Shown piece after piece: positions 1 to 9,568 of a DNA stretch of 64,000 nucleotides. The translations under genes were made by a program, and so were the position numbers. The notes under the pieces were generated by a model. That model was not told where the DNA came from. It worked only from the letters and a program-made list of their open reading frames with translations, and did not search any database. The stretch's first letter is position 1; each line of letters begins with the position of its first letter. The stretch is from Acetobacteraceae bacterium (GTDB lineage: Bacteria; Pseudomonadota; Alphaproteobacteria; Acetobacterales; Acetobacteraceae). The stretch covers positions 62,001-126,000 of the forward strand of contig JAIXWG010000058.1 of NCBI GenBank assembly GCA_027482245.1. The letters are read 5' to 3'.

Positions 1-4
1 TGGG

Positions 5-1156
5 TCATGCGGGCGCCCCTACCTTGGCGATGTCGAGCATGCTGGCCTCCCGCGCCCAGGTCAGGGTTTCTGCCGGTGTGAGGGCGGCCATGCGGGCGAC
101 CTCCTCGGCCGGGCTGGCGGCGACGCGGGCATCGGTGCGGGGCAGCAGGGCGTCGCGCACCACGCGCAGCCGGGCATCCGCCCAGGATTGCAGCAGGGTG
201 TCGGGCGCGCCGTGCAGTACGGCGTCGAGCGTCGCGGCCAGGGTCATGGCGTCATGGATGCCGGCATTCATGTTCATGCCGCCGCGGGTGTTGGTGAGGT
301 GCGCGGCATCGCCGGCCAGCAGCACGCGGCCGGCGCGGTAGGCCAGCGCCATGGCGCGCTTCACGCCATAGACGTCGCGGCCCTCGATCGGCAGGTCGCG
401 GAGCGCGGGCAGGAAGCGGGCGATGCGGGCGCGGGCATGGTCTTCCTCGAGTGCAGCCTCGTCGCTCATGTCGGGCGCCACGCGGAAGATCAGGCGCCAG
501 ACCTTGGGCATGCGGAGCAGGGAGCAGGAGCCTGCCTGGTCGTAGAGGTAGCCGAGGCCGTCGAGGCCGGGGATGTGGTCCCGCAGGTCCAGCGGCGTCA
601 GCAGGCGAAGCACGCGGTGGGCATAGTCATTGGTGTCGGCCTCGATCCCCGCGAGCGCCCGCATCGCGCCGCCCGCGCCGTCGCAGCCGATGGCGTAGCG
701 GGCGCGGTGGGTGGTGCCATCGGCGGCGGTGACAGTGACACTGTCGGAATCCTGGGCGAGGCCCGCCGCGCCGGCGTTGAAGCGCACCGTGCCGACGGGC
801 AGGGCGGCCAGCAGGGCGGGCGTGACGTCCTGCTGTTCCCGGTGCCAGCGATGGGGGAAGCCGGTCTCCCCCGCCAGGATGCCGAGGTCGATGGTGGCCG
901 CGCTGCCGTCATCCACGCGCCGCCAGAGGATGCGGTCGATCCGCACGCCGCCGGGCAGCAGCGGCTTCAGCACGCCGAGGCTGTGCAGGGCATCGAGGGT
1001 CGGCGGATGGAAGGTGGAGGCGCGAGAGGCGGCAGAGAGCGTTTCGCGTTTCTCCAGCACGCGGACGGCGATGCCGCGCTGGTGGAGCGCCAGCGCCAGC
1101 GCCAGGCCGACGGGGCCGGCGCCGGCGATCAGGATGTCGGTGTCGTGGGTGGTCAC
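5..1156 (-). CDS. FAD-dependent aromatic-ring-type monooxygenase
   Basis: Flavoprotein monooxygenase of the PHBH/UbiH/PheA class, which hydroxylates aromatic or related substrates using NAD(P)H and O2. The 383-aa protein has an N-terminal dinucleotide fold (GAGPVG, residues 12-17), the CDG motif near 158-160 and the FAD ribityl motif GDAAH at 282-286 followed by GGMNMNAGIHDA. The length is normal for the family. It is the last gene of a minus-strand operon and overlaps the PrpD-like gene by 4 bp (ATGA), so it is probably translationally coupled. The substrate cannot be read from sequence. The company of PrpD, aldolase and Bug receptor genes suggests degradation of an organic acid or aromatic. 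Confidence 0.85.
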   Translation of the reverse strand: MTTHDTDILIAGAGPVGLALALALHQRGIAVRVLEKRETLSAASRASTFHPPTLDALHSLGVLKPLLPGGVRIDRILWRRVDDGSAATIDLGILAGETGFPHRWHREQQDVTPALLAALPVGTVRFNAGAAGLAQDSDSVTVTAADGTTHRARYAIGCDGAGGAMRALAGIEADTNDYAHRVLRLLTPLDLRDHIPGLDGLGYLYDQAGSCSLLRMPKVWRLIFRVAPDMSDEAALEEDHARARIARFLPALRDLPIEGRDVYGVKRAMALAYRAGRVLLAGDAAHLTNTRGGMNMNAGIHDAMTLAATLDAVLHGAPDTLLQSWADARLRVVRDALLPRTDARVAASPAEEVARMAALTPAETLTWAREASMLDIAKVGAPA

Positions 1157-2415
1157 CCGAGAAGGTCCTTGGCGGGCTGGTCGTGCAACAGGGCGGCGAT
1201 GGCGGCGGTGGTCGCGGCCTCGCCGAGGGTCGGCGTCGCGAAGCGGCGGAATTTCGCCACCGCCTCCGCCTCGCTCATCGGGCGGTCGGGGTCGCCGGTG
1301 ACGCCGGTGATGGTGGCGCTGTGCTCGCCGATGGTGAGCGTCGCGCCACGACGGCCGGCGGCGGTCAGGGCGGTGTCCTCCCGCAACTCGATCGCGGCTT
1401 CAAGGGCGCGCAGCGTCGGATCCGCCAGCGCCTCCTCCGTATAGGCGGCGGGGCCGAGATCGCCCTGGACCAGCGTGGCCGCGACCGCCCAGGTCAGGCT
1501 GAACTGCGCGGCGATGGCGGCGGTCGGCGCGCGGTTGCCGGCGTAGCGCAGCGCCTCGGCATAGATGGAGAGGGTGATGGGGCCGTCGGGGGCCACGCCG
1601 CGCCCGCGCAGCTTGATCGCCGCCGCCGCGCCGTAATGCGCGTGCCGCACCCCCGCGAAGGGCTTCAGATACGCATCCTCCAGCAGCCACGCCCCCGGTG
1701 GCGTGACATCGGCGGGGGCTTCATGCCCCAGCGCGATGCGCCGTCCTTCCGCAAAGCCGCCCTCCGGCGCGTCCATGCCCGCGGCGGCGCCGGCGGCGGC
1801 CATGTGACCCAGCAGCGCGGCGTGGCTGGCGTAGCTGTTGCGCCCATCCATCCCGGCCGCGATGGGGGCGTAGAGGGAGAAGGGCACCTGACACGCCGCC
1901 AGCCGCACCGCGCGGCCGATGCCCTCCGCATCCAGCCCGGCCAGGGCGGCGGCGCAGGCGGCGGCGCCGAGGCTGTGCCAGGACCCGTCCACATGCATCC
2001 CCGGCTTGATGCGCCAGGCCTGGCCGGCGCGGGAAGCGACCTCATACCCCAGCGCGAAGGCCGCCACCGCGCGCCCCGGATCGCCGCCTTGCGCGCGCGC
2101 CACCAGGGCGAGCGGCGCCACCGGAAGCGCCGGGCGGCCATGGGCGCTGGCGAGGCCTTCATTCGCCTCGTCCCAGCAGGTGGCGGCGGCCAGCACGGCC
2201 GCGGCGGCCCCGGGGGCGAGGCGTGCGCCCGCCAGCGCGACAGTGCCGGGGAAGGCGTGCTGCATGGCCTGCGCGAAGGCGGCCACGCGGGGGTGCCGCA
2301 GCCCCGCCAGCGCGCATCCGAGGCTGTCCAGCAGCAGCAGCCGCGCCTTCGCGGCAGCCGCGCTGCCGGGCAGCGGACCGGCCGCCGCCCAGCTGATCGT
2401 GGACGAAAAGATCAC
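1153..2415 (-). CDS. MmgE/PrpD family protein
   Basis: Member of the MmgE/PrpD family, which includes 2-methylcitrate dehydratase, cis-aconitate decarboxylase and many uncharacterised dehydratase-like enzymes. The 420-aa protein carries the family opening (LLLDSLGCALAGL near 27-39), an alpha-helical N-terminal domain with several Gly/Ala-rich helices, and a C-terminal alpha/beta domain. It overlaps the monooxygenase downstream and the Bug gene upstream by 4 bp each. In soil proteobacteria such genes often sit beside Bug receptors and act on unknown carboxylates, so methylcitrate is not the assumed substrate. No prpB or prpC gene is nearby. Confidence 0.82.
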   Translation of the reverse strand: MIFSSTISWAAAGPLPGSAAAAKARLLLLDSLGCALAGLRHPRVAAFAQAMQHAFPGTVALAGARLAPGAAAAVLAAATCWDEANEGLASAHGRPALPVAPLALVARAQGGDPGRAVAAFALGYEVASRAGQAWRIKPGMHVDGSWHSLGAAACAAALAGLDAEGIGRAVRLAACQVPFSLYAPIAAGMDGRNSYASHAALLGHMAAAGAAAGMDAPEGGFAEGRRIALGHEAPADVTPPGAWLLEDAYLKPFAGVRHAHYGAAAAIKLRGRGVAPDGPITLSIYAEALRYAGNRAPTAAIAAQFSLTWAVAATLVQGDLGPAAYTEEALADPTLRALEAAIELREDTALTAAGRRGATLTIGEHSATITGVTGDPDRPMSEAEAVAKFRRFATPTLGEAATTAAIAALLHDQPAKDLLG

Positions 2416-3407
2416 TCGGCGCGGGCGCCGGAGCGGCGGACGGCGTCGCGCCAGGTGCGGCGCTCGCGCTCCATCAGCGTGGCCAGCGTCGCGCGGCCCT
2501 GGGGCATGGCGTCGGCCTCCCGCTGCGCCAGCACGGCGGCCCAGGCGGGGCCCTCCAGCACGGCGCGGAAAGCGGCCTCCAGCGCGGCCTGCACCGGCTC
2601 CGGCGTCGCGCCCTGGGCGAAGACGCCGTACCAGGGGCTGGCGTCGAAGCCCGGCACCGTCTCCGCGATCGCGGGCACGTCCGGCATGGCGCGGAAGCGG
2701 CGCGCGCTGGTCACGCCGATGGCACGCAGTGCGCCGCCCGCCGTCACCTGCGGCTTGGAGGTGGCGAGGCCGTCCAGCGCCACCGGGATGGTGCCGGCGA
2801 CCATGTCCGTCAGTAGCGGCGCGCTGCCGCGATAGGGCACATGCGTCATCGGCACGTTCAGCGTGGCGCGCAGCAATTCCATGGACAGATGCGTGAAGCT
2901 GCCGACGCCGTTGGAGCCATAGGGCAGGCCGTCAGGCGTGGCGCGGAGCTTCGCGATCAGCGACGCCACATCCGTCACGTCCGGTAGCGCGCGGGGCGAG
3001 ACGACGAGGAGGTTCGGCTGCTCCGCCAGCATGGCGATGGGGACGAAATCCGTGTCGGGGTCGTAGCTCAGGCGCTCGAACAGCACCTTGTTGATGGCGA
3101 TGATGCCCTGGGTCGCGACCAGCAGCGTGTGGCCATCCGGCGCGGCGCGGGCCACCGCTTCGGCGGCCAGGTTCCCGCCGGCGCCGGCGCGGTTCTCCAC
3201 CACCACGGGCTGGCCCCAGCGGGCGGAAAGCTGGTCCGCCGCCGCGCGGGCCAGGATGTCCGTCAGCCCGCCCGGCGCGAAGGGCAGTACCAGGCGGACG
3301 GGGCGCGCGGGCGCCCAGGCGGTCTGGGCCTGCGCCAAAGCGGGCATGGCGAGTGCCGCGCCGAGGAGGGCGCGGCGGGTGGTCTGCGGCATGGAGACGT
3401 CTTTCAT
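2412..3407 (-). CDS. Bug/TctC-type periplasmic solute receptor
   Basis: Tripartite-tricarboxylate-transport receptor of the Bug family, 331 aa from the chosen ATG, which overlaps the aldolase stop codon by 4 bp. A second ATG at 3392 (MPQTTRR) is also possible. The N-terminus has a Tat-like signal (TTRRALLGAALAMPALAQAQ). The mature part shows the family pattern VRLVLPFAPGGLTDILAR and VVENRAGAGG, and later THVPYRG. Bug proteins bind organic acids in the periplasm. No TctA/TctB membrane genes are present, so this is an orphan receptor, a common state for the family. Its place between PrpD and aldolase genes suggests its ligand is what those enzymes process. Confidence 0.88.
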   Translation of the reverse strand: MKDVSMPQTTRRALLGAALAMPALAQAQTAWAPARPVRLVLPFAPGGLTDILARAAADQLSARWGQPVVVENRAGAGGNLAAEAVARAAPDGHTLLVATQGIIAINKVLFERLSYDPDTDFVPIAMLAEQPNLLVVSPRALPDVTDVASLIAKLRATPDGLPYGSNGVGSFTHLSMELLRATLNVPMTHVPYRGSAPLLTDMVAGTIPVALDGLATSKPQVTAGGALRAIGVTSARRFRAMPDVPAIAETVPGFDASPWYGVFAQGATPEPVQAALEAAFRAVLEGPAWAAVLAQREADAMPQGRATLATLMERERRTWRDAVRRSGARAE

Positions 3408-4168
3408 GTGCGGTAGTCGGGTTCCTCGCGGTCCAGCACCCGGCGCCAGGCGTTCAGGTGCAGGCGCGCGTCGATCTTCTCGCCCCAGGGGCCGAGGTGG
3501 TTGCGGCGGAGACGCTCGGGCAGCGTGTGCATCGCACGGCCGGTGGACATCGCCGTCATCTGGTACATCGCGGTGCGCTCCGCGATGAAGCATTCATCGA
3601 AGGCGTCTTGCACCGTCGGGCCGACGACGGTGACGCCATGGCCGCGCATCACCATGACCGACTTGTCGCCGAGGCAGCGCGCGATGCGGTCGCCTTCCTC
3701 ATTGTGGTGGACGGGCTCGTCACCTTCCTGGTCGTAGACGATGCGGTCGTTCAGCAGCAGGTTGTTGTGGTGGGAGAGATGCAGTTCCGTGTCCCGCAGC
3801 AGCGACAGCGCCGTCAGCCAGCGCGGATGCACATGCACCACGCAGGCCGCGCGCGGGTTCAGCAGGTGGATGCGCGCATGGATGTGGAAGGCGACCTTGC
3901 GCAGCTCGCCCGTCCCCTGCAGCACCTTGCCATCGAGGTCGCAGACGATGAGGTCGGAGGCCTTCAGTTCCTGGAAGAGGTAGCCGCGGGGGTTGATGAG
4001 GAAGCGGGGCGGGCCCTCGCCGGGAAGCATCAGCGAGTTGTGGTTGCCGATCTGCTCGTTCCAGCCTTCCCGCGCGGCCACGCGGAAGACGGCGGCCATG
4101 TCGCAGCGCAACTCCCATTCCGCGGCCTCGGCCGCGCTGTCGCTCAGGCGTTCGATGATGGCGGACAT
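3404..4168 (-). CDS. Class II aldolase/adducin family protein
   Basis: Zinc-dependent class II aldolase/adducin-fold protein of 254 aa. Visible features are the asparagine-rich NHNSLMLPGEG segment, the metal-binding HVHPRW motif near residues 111-116 and the distal GHGVTVVGP segment. Family members cleave or epimerise sugar phosphates, or decarboxylate hydroxy acids. The exact reaction cannot be deduced here. It is the first gene of the tightly coupled operon aldolase, Bug receptor, PrpD-like, monooxygenase, and lies 31 bp downstream of the deacylase gene, which may be in the same transcript. Confidence 0.85.
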   Translation of the reverse strand: MSAIIERLSDSAAEAAEWELRCDMAAVFRVAAREGWNEQIGNHNSLMLPGEGPPRFLINPRGYLFQELKASDLIVCDLDGKVLQGTGELRKVAFHIHARIHLLNPRAACVVHVHPRWLTALSLLRDTELHLSHHNNLLLNDRIVYDQEGDEPVHHNEEGDRIARCLGDKSVMVMRGHGVTVVGPTVQDAFDECFIAERTAMYQMTAMSTGRAMHTLPERLRRNHLGPWGEKIDARLHLNAWRRVLDREEPDYRT

Positions 4169-4199
4169 GATCGAGCCCTCCTCCGGGTTCGGGTGAAGC

Positions 4200-5201
4200 C
4201 TACAGGTCGCGGGCGATGACGGCCACGGGGTCGCCGACCTTCACGCGCCCGGCATGGCGCACGCACCAGAGCAGGCCGGTCGCGGCGTAGGAAAGCGGGA
4301 TGGCGGGGGCGGAAGGATCCTCGATGCGGTGCAGCAATCCGGCTTGCGTGCCTTCGGTGACGTTCGCGCCGAGCATGTCCGCGGCTTCCCAGATGCCGTC
4401 GCAGGGGGCGAAGACGTAGTGGGCGAGGTCCGGCACCGTCATGCGCCGGGACGGCGTCGTGATCTCGGGCCGGCCTTCCAGGATGCCGGCGTGGCGCAGC
4501 AGATTCGTCACGCCGCGACGGGTGATGGCAAGGTTCGCGGGGTTGAGGCGGCCGCCGCCGCCGAGTTCGGAGGAGAGGGCCACGACGCCGCGTGCCTCCG
4601 CCTGGGCGAGCAGCGTGGGCCCCGCATTCACCTCCCGCAGCAGCATGGTGATCGGCGCGTTGAAGGCATCCGCCATGGCGAGCGTCTTCGCCTGTAATGC
4701 GGCATCGTCCAGCACATGGCCGGCGGTACTGGCGACGATGTCCATGCCCGTGCCGCCGGAATGCAAATCCTGCTGGTAGTCGCAGAGCGGCAGCAGGACG
4801 CTGTCGATGTAGTGCGCGAGCGAGAGCGCGAAGCCGCCGAAGGGGTCGCCCGGGAAGCAGCGGTTGAAGTCGCGGCCATCGAGCGGGCTGAGCCGCTTGC
4901 CCGCGGCGCAGGCGGGGTAGTGCATGGCGGGCATGATGATGACGCGGCCCTGCACCTGTTCGGGCTTCAGCGTCCGGGCGAGGTCGAGCAGCGCGACCTG
5001 GCCTTCGTATTCGTCGCCATGGTTGCCGGCGGTCAGCAGCATGGTGGGGCCGCTGCCGTTGGCGACGACGACTATGGGCACGGGGATGGTGCCCCAGCCG
5101 CTGTCGTCGCGGGATTGCGGCACACGGAGATGCCCGGCCTGGCGGCCCGGCTTGGCGAAGTCCACTTCGGCGACGACGGGACTGGCCGACATTTCTTCCA
5201 T
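4200..5201 (-). CDS. Succinylglutamate desuccinylase/aspartoacylase-family zinc deacylase (DoeB-like)
   Basis: M14-type zinc hydrolase of the aspartoacylase/AstE superfamily, which removes acyl groups from N-acyl amino acids. From the start at 5201 (333 aa) the zinc ligands are visible as GNHGDE (H61, E64) and DLHSGG (H147). The overall pattern, including RDFNRCFPGD and a late EAADMLGANVTEGT segment, resembles N-acetyl-diaminobutyrate deacetylase (DoeB) of ectoine catabolism, but no other doe genes are here. The reading frame stays open to 5357; starts at 5201 (MEEM) or 5192 (MSAS) are likelier because similarity begins there. It is divergent from the peptide ABC importer, so the importer may bring in its substrate. 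Confidence 0.8.
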   Translation of the reverse strand: MEEMSASPVVAEVDFAKPGRQAGHLRVPQSRDDSGWGTIPVPIVVVANGSGPTMLLTAGNHGDEYEGQVALLDLARTLKPEQVQGRVIIMPAMHYPACAAGKRLSPLDGRDFNRCFPGDPFGGFALSLAHYIDSVLLPLCDYQQDLHSGGTGMDIVASTAGHVLDDAALQAKTLAMADAFNAPITMLLREVNAGPTLLAQAEARGVVALSSELGGGGRLNPANLAITRRGVTNLLRHAGILEGRPEITTPSRRMTVPDLAHYVFAPCDGIWEAADMLGANVTEGTQAGLLHRIEDPSAPAIPLSYAATGLLWCVRHAGRVKVGDPVAVIARDL

Positions 5202-5281
5202 GCTCCGCGACGCGACGGATTGAACCCCGCCGCGGGCGAAGGCTAGCATCGCTGTGAAAATGTGGGAGAGGGGGTCGGTCC

Positions 5282-6823
5282 ATGCTGACACGTCGCCAAC
5301 TGGGTCTTGCCGCCGCTGCGGCGGCCGGTTCTCCTCTCGCGAAGCCAGCGATCGCACAAGGCGCTCGCGGCACCGTGGTGATGGCGCAGCAGGCGCAGCC
5401 GCCCTCGCTCGACGCGCAGGTGACGACGGCGCAGGCCAGCCGCAACATCAACCTGCACGTCTATGAGACGCTCTTCGCCCGCGACGAGGCGGGCAACCCG
5501 AAGCCCGACCTGGCGGAGGGTGTCGATGTCTCCGCGGATGGGCTGACCTATCGCTTCTCGCTGCGTGATGCGCGCTTCCACAACAGCAAGCGGATGACGA
5601 GTGCCGATGTGAAGGCATCGCTGCTGCGCTACGGCCGCGTCGGCGGATCGGCCTTCATCATGCAGCCGGTGGAGGCGATCGACACGCCGGATGCGAGGAC
5701 CGTCGTGGTGCGGCTGAAGGAACCGAGCCCGGGCTTCATCGCCGGCATCTCCTCCCCCCGCGCGCCCTGCGCCATCATCCCGGAGGAGGAGGCGGGGAAG
5801 GACGCGTCGCGGATCGAGGTGATCGGCACGGGTCCCTTCCGCTTCGTGGAGTACCGGCCGGACAGCCACGTGCGGCTGACGCGGTTTGGCGACTATGTGC
5901 AGAACACCGCCTACCAGGGCATGGATGGCTTCGCGGGTCGCAAGATTGCGAATGTCGAGAACCTGATGATCCGCTTCGTGCCGGAAGGCGGCGCGCGGAC
6001 GGCGGGGTTGCAGGCGGGCGAGATCCAGATCCTGGAAGCCATCGCCGTGCCCGCGGCGCAGAGGCTGCGCAACGACCGCAACCTGGCGATGCATGAGATG
6101 ATGCCCTGGTCCTTCCAGACGCTCATGCTCAACCACGTCGCGCCGCCGATGGACAATCCGGTGTTCCGCCGCGCGCTGCAGGCGGCGCTGGACCTGGAGG
6201 AGATCATGGCGATCTCCACCGATGGCCTGTATCGCATGACGCATGGCTGGCAGCATCCGGGGACGGAGTTCTTCGCGGGCGACGTCGGCAAGCCGCTCTA
6301 CAACATCAACAACAAGGACCGCGCGCGGGCCCTGCTGCGGGAGGCCGGGTACCGGAACGAGGAGATCATCCTGCTGGGCGACAGCAGCTTCTCCAACCAC
6401 CAGGCGACGATCGTGACGGCGGCGGAGCAGCTGAAAGCTGTCGGCATCAACGTGAAGGTCGTGATCACGGACTGGCCGACCGCCTTCAGCCAGCGCACGC
6501 AGCGCACCGGCTGGCACCTCTGGGCGCTGATGCTGGGGATCGAGCCCTATGAGGGCCCCTACGGCGTCGTCGGCTTCTTCAGCGGGCACGCGCCGGTGCA
6601 GCATGCGCGGGACGAGGTGATCGAGGATTGCCAGAAGCGGCTGACCACCTCGCTTTCCGCCGACGAGCGCAAGAAGGCCGTCAGCGACTTCCAGGCGCGG
6701 ATGTATGACCAGGCCATCGCGATCAAATGCGGCGATGTCGGCATCGTGCAGGCCACGCGGGCGAGCGTGCGGGACTACAAGCCGTATCGCATCCCCCGCA
6801 TGTGGGGGATCTCGCTGGCCTAG
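5282..6823 (+). CDS. Peptide/opine-type ABC transporter substrate-binding protein (SBP_bac_5)
   Basis: Periplasmic binding protein of the DppA/OppA family, 513 aa, the usual length. It opens with a Tat-like signal (LTRRQLGLAAAAAAGS...AIAQ). The family core follows: NLHVYETLFARD, ...PDLAEGVDVS and LTYRFSLRDARFHN. It is the first gene of a five-gene operon with two permeases and two ATPases, so this is a complete importer for peptides or related compounds such as opines and glycosylated ligands. The ligand class cannot be fixed from sequence. Confidence 0.92.
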   Translation: MLTRRQLGLAAAAAAGSPLAKPAIAQGARGTVVMAQQAQPPSLDAQVTTAQASRNINLHVYETLFARDEAGNPKPDLAEGVDVSADGLTYRFSLRDARFHNSKRMTSADVKASLLRYGRVGGSAFIMQPVEAIDTPDARTVVVRLKEPSPGFIAGISSPRAPCAIIPEEEAGKDASRIEVIGTGPFRFVEYRPDSHVRLTRFGDYVQNTAYQGMDGFAGRKIANVENLMIRFVPEGGARTAGLQAGEIQILEAIAVPAAQRLRNDRNLAMHEMMPWSFQTLMLNHVAPPMDNPVFRRALQAALDLEEIMAISTDGLYRMTHGWQHPGTEFFAGDVGKPLYNINNKDRARALLREAGYRNEEIILLGDSSFSNHQATIVTAAEQLKAVGINVKVVITDWPTAFSQRTQRTGWHLWALMLGIEPYEGPYGVVGFFSGHAPVQHARDEVIEDCQKRLTTSLSADERKKAVSDFQARMYDQAIAIKCGDVGIVQATRASVRDYKPYRIPRMWGISLA

Positions 6824-6826
6824 CGG

Positions 6827-7774
6827 GTGTTCCACTACGCGCTGCGGCGCATCCTGGCGGCGCTGCCGGTGCTGCTGCTGGTCTCGCTGATGTCCTTCGC
6901 CATCGTCTGGATCGTGCCGGGCGACGTGGCGGTGGAGATGGCGGGGCCGACGGCGACGGCGGAGGAACTGGCGCGGCTGCGCGAACGGCTCGGCCTCAAC
7001 CGGCCGTGGTTCGAACAGCTGGTGGGCTGGTACGCGGCGCTCGCGCAGGGCGACCTCGGCGAGAGCATCCTGCTGCGGCAGGGCGTCGGCGCGGCGATCG
7101 TGGAGCGGCTGCCGGTGACGCTGTCGCTGACATTCCTCGCGCTGGGGATCGCGCTGGTCGTGGGGACGGCGCTCGGCGTGCTGGCGGCGGTGCGGGCGGG
7201 GAAGGGGGCCGATCGCGCGGCGATGGGGGCGGCGCTGGTCGGGTTCTCCGTGCCGGATTTCTGGCTCGGCCTGGTCTTCGTCTATGTGTTTGCGGTGCAA
7301 CTCGCCTGGCTGCCGACAGGGGGCTACGTTCCCTTCGCGCAGGACCCGGTGGGCTGGGCGCGGGGCATGGTGCTGCCGGCGGCGACGCTGGCGCTGGCGC
7401 AGATCGGGCTCTTCGCGCGGATGACGCGGGCGGCGATGCTGGAGGTGCTGCGCCAGGACTATGTCCGCACCGCGCGCGCCAAGGGCATGCCGGGCTGGGT
7501 GGTCATCGGCAAGCACGCGCTGCGCAACGCGCTGATCCCCGTGGTGACGGTGGCGGGCATCGCCTGCGGCGTGCTGCTGGGCGGGACCGTGGTGATCGAG
7601 AGCGTGTTCAGCCTGCCAGGTGTGGGGCGGCTGATCGTGGGGGCGATCCAGCGGCGGGACTATCCCGTGATCCAGGGCGGGCTGCTGCTGACGGCGACGA
7701 TTTTTGTCTGTGTGAACCTGGCGGTCGACCTTCTCTACGCCTGGCTGGATCCGAGGATCAGGCATGGCCGGTAA
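6827..7774 (+). CDS. Dpp/Opp-type ABC transporter permease (DppB-like)
   Basis: Inner-membrane permease of 315 aa, starting at GTG 3 bp after the stop of the binding-protein gene. The N-terminus FHYALRRILAALPVLLLVSLMSF is the typical first membrane helix of DppB proteins, followed by a long periplasmic loop, five more helices, and the EAA loop (RTARAKGMPGW...HALRNALIPV) that contacts the ATPases. It forms a heterodimer with the DppC-like protein, whose gene overlaps it by 11 bp. Confidence 0.93.
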   Translation: MFHYALRRILAALPVLLLVSLMSFAIVWIVPGDVAVEMAGPTATAEELARLRERLGLNRPWFEQLVGWYAALAQGDLGESILLRQGVGAAIVERLPVTLSLTFLALGIALVVGTALGVLAAVRAGKGADRAAMGAALVGFSVPDFWLGLVFVYVFAVQLAWLPTGGYVPFAQDPVGWARGMVLPAATLALAQIGLFARMTRAAMLEVLRQDYVRTARAKGMPGWVVIGKHALRNALIPVVTVAGIACGVLLGGTVVIESVFSLPGVGRLIVGAIQRRDYPVIQGGLLLTATIFVCVNLAVDLLYAWLDPRIRHGR

Positions 7775-8612
7775 GGCACCCGGCGCGCTTTCCCGGCTGG
7801 TTGCGCATCCCTCCTTCCGCTGGGGGGCGCTGCTGTTCGGGATCATCGTGCTCTGCGCCGTCTTCGCCTGGTGGCTGGCGCCGCATGATCCCTTCCGCAA
7901 CAATTTCCGCACGCGCTTCCGCGCGCCGGACGAGACCTTCTGGCTCGGCACGGACCGCTTCGGGCGGGACATCCTCTCGCGCACCCTGTACGGGGCGCAG
8001 GTGTCGCTGCGCATCGGGTTGGGCGTCGCGGGGCTGACGGCGCTGGTGGGGGGCGCGATCGGCGCGCTGGCGGGCTTCGTGCGGCGGCTGGACGGGCCGT
8101 TGATGCGCTTCATGGATGCGCTGATGGCCTTCCCCGCGGTGCTGCTGGCGATCGCGCTGGCGGCGGCGCTGGGGCCTTCGGAGGTGAATGCCATCCTGGC
8201 GCTCTCCATCGCCTATGCACCGCGGACGGCGCGGGTGATGCGGGCGGGGGTGATGGTGGTGCGGGAGTTTCCCTTCGTGGAGGGCGCGCGCGCCATCGGC
8301 GCCTCGCCGGCCCGCGTGCTGCTTCGCCACATCCTCCCGAACGCGATGGCGCCGCTGGTGGTGCAGCAGACCTACGTCTTCGCCCTCGCCATTCTGGCGG
8401 AGGCGGTGCTGAGCTTCCTCGGCGTCGGGCCGCCGCCGCCGACGCCGACCTTGGGTGGCATCATCGCGGATGGGCGCGACTACATCCAGGAAGCGCCCTG
8501 GATCTCCCTGGTGCCGGGGGTGGCCATCGCCATGACGGTGCTGGGGCTGAATTTGATGGGCGACGGGCTGCGGGATGCGCTGGACCCGCGGCTCCGGACC
8601 GCGATCCGGTGA
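7764..8612 (+). CDS. Dpp/Opp-type ABC transporter permease (DppC-like)
   Basis: Second permease of the importer, 282 aa. It has the N-terminal helix followed by the DppC hallmark FWLGTDRFGRDILSR, then five further helices and the EAA loop (EGARAIGASPARVLLRHILPNA). It overlaps the DppB-like gene by 11 bp and the next ATPase gene by 4 bp (GTGA), indicating translational coupling. Confidence 0.93.
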   Translation: MAGKAPGALSRLVAHPSFRWGALLFGIIVLCAVFAWWLAPHDPFRNNFRTRFRAPDETFWLGTDRFGRDILSRTLYGAQVSLRIGLGVAGLTALVGGAIGALAGFVRRLDGPLMRFMDALMAFPAVLLAIALAAALGPSEVNAILALSIAYAPRTARVMRAGVMVVREFPFVEGARAIGASPARVLLRHILPNAMAPLVVQQTYVFALAILAEAVLSFLGVGPPPPTPTLGGIIADGRDYIQEAPWISLVPGVAIAMTVLGLNLMGDGLRDALDPRLRTAIR

Positions 8613-9568
8613 GCGCGCTGCTGAGCGTCGAGGGACTGTCCGTCGCCTTCGGGAAGACCGAGGTGCTGAACGGCGTGTCCTTCGACATCGCGCCGGGCGA
8701 GGTGCTGGGCGTGGTGGGGGAGAGCGGCAGCGGCAAGTCGATGACCGCGCTCGCCATGATGGGGCTGCTGCCACCGGGCGGGCGCATCGCGTCGGGCCGC
8801 ATCGTGTTCGAGGGCGTGGAAGTCAGCGCGCTTCCAGAGCGGGAACTCGCGAAAATGCGAGGCGCGCGGATGGCGATGATCTTCCAGGAACCCATGGCCT
8901 CGCTGAACCCCGTGCTGACGGTGGGGGAGCAGATCACGGAGGTGCTGCGCCACCATCGCGGGATGGATCGCCGCAGCGCACATAACGAGGCCGTGGCGCT
9001 GCTGAAGCTGGTGGAGATCGCGGCGGCGGAGCGGCGGGTGGATGAGTATCCGCACCAGCTCTCCGGCGGCATGCGGCAGCGCGCGATGATCGCCATCGCG
9101 CTGGCCTGCCGGCCAAGGCTGCTGGTGGCGGATGAGCCGACGACGGCGCTGGATGCGACGGTGCAGGCGGGCATTCTCGACCTGCTGCGGGGGCTGCGGC
9201 AGGAATTCGGGATGGCGGTGCTGCTGATCACGCATGACCTCGGCGTGGTGGCCGATATCTGCGAGCGGGTGGTGGTGATGTATGCCGGGCGGATTGCCGA
9301 AACCGGTGATGCGGCCGCGATCTTCGCGCAGCCCGGGCATCCCTACACCCAGGCGCTGCTGGCGGCGATTCCGCGGCTGGAGGGGCCGATCGGGACGTTG
9401 CCGGCCATCGGGGGCGTGGTGCCCTCGCCGGCGGATTTCCCGCAGGGATGCCGCTTCGCGCCGCGCTGCCAGCACGCGATTCCTGACTGCACGGTGGCGG
9501 CACCGGCGCTGCGCGCGCTGGCGGGCGGCACCGCGGCCGCCTGCATCCGCGCGGAATACGTCGCATGA
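8609..9568 (+). CDS. Dpp/Opp-type ABC transporter ATPase (DppD-like)
   Basis: ATP-binding subunit, 319 aa, GTG start. It shows Walker A GESGSGKS (about 37-44), signature LSGGMRQR, Walker B LLVADEPTTALD and the H-loop THD. The C-terminal extension typical of oligopeptide ATPases is present, including its cysteine motif GCRFAPRC. It pairs with the following DppF-like ATPase, overlapping by 4 bp. Confidence 0.94.
   Translation: MSALLSVEGLSVAFGKTEVLNGVSFDIAPGEVLGVVGESGSGKSMTALAMMGLLPPGGRIASGRIVFEGVEVSALPERELAKMRGARMAMIFQEPMASLNPVLTVGEQITEVLRHHRGMDRRSAHNEAVALLKLVEIAAAERRVDEYPHQLSGGMRQRAMIAIALACRPRLLVADEPTTALDATVQAGILDLLRGLRQEFGMAVLLITHDLGVVADICERVVVMYAGRIAETGDAAAIFAQPGHPYTQALLAAIPRLEGPIGTLPAIGGVVPSPADFPQGCRFAPRCQHAIPDCTVAAPALRALAGGTAAACIRAEYVA

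Noticed and set aside
5243..8209. 988-codon open frame on the minus strand across the importer
   Set aside because: It is the antisense of the binding-protein and permease genes, full of His/Arg/Pro-rich nonsense, with no family resemblance.
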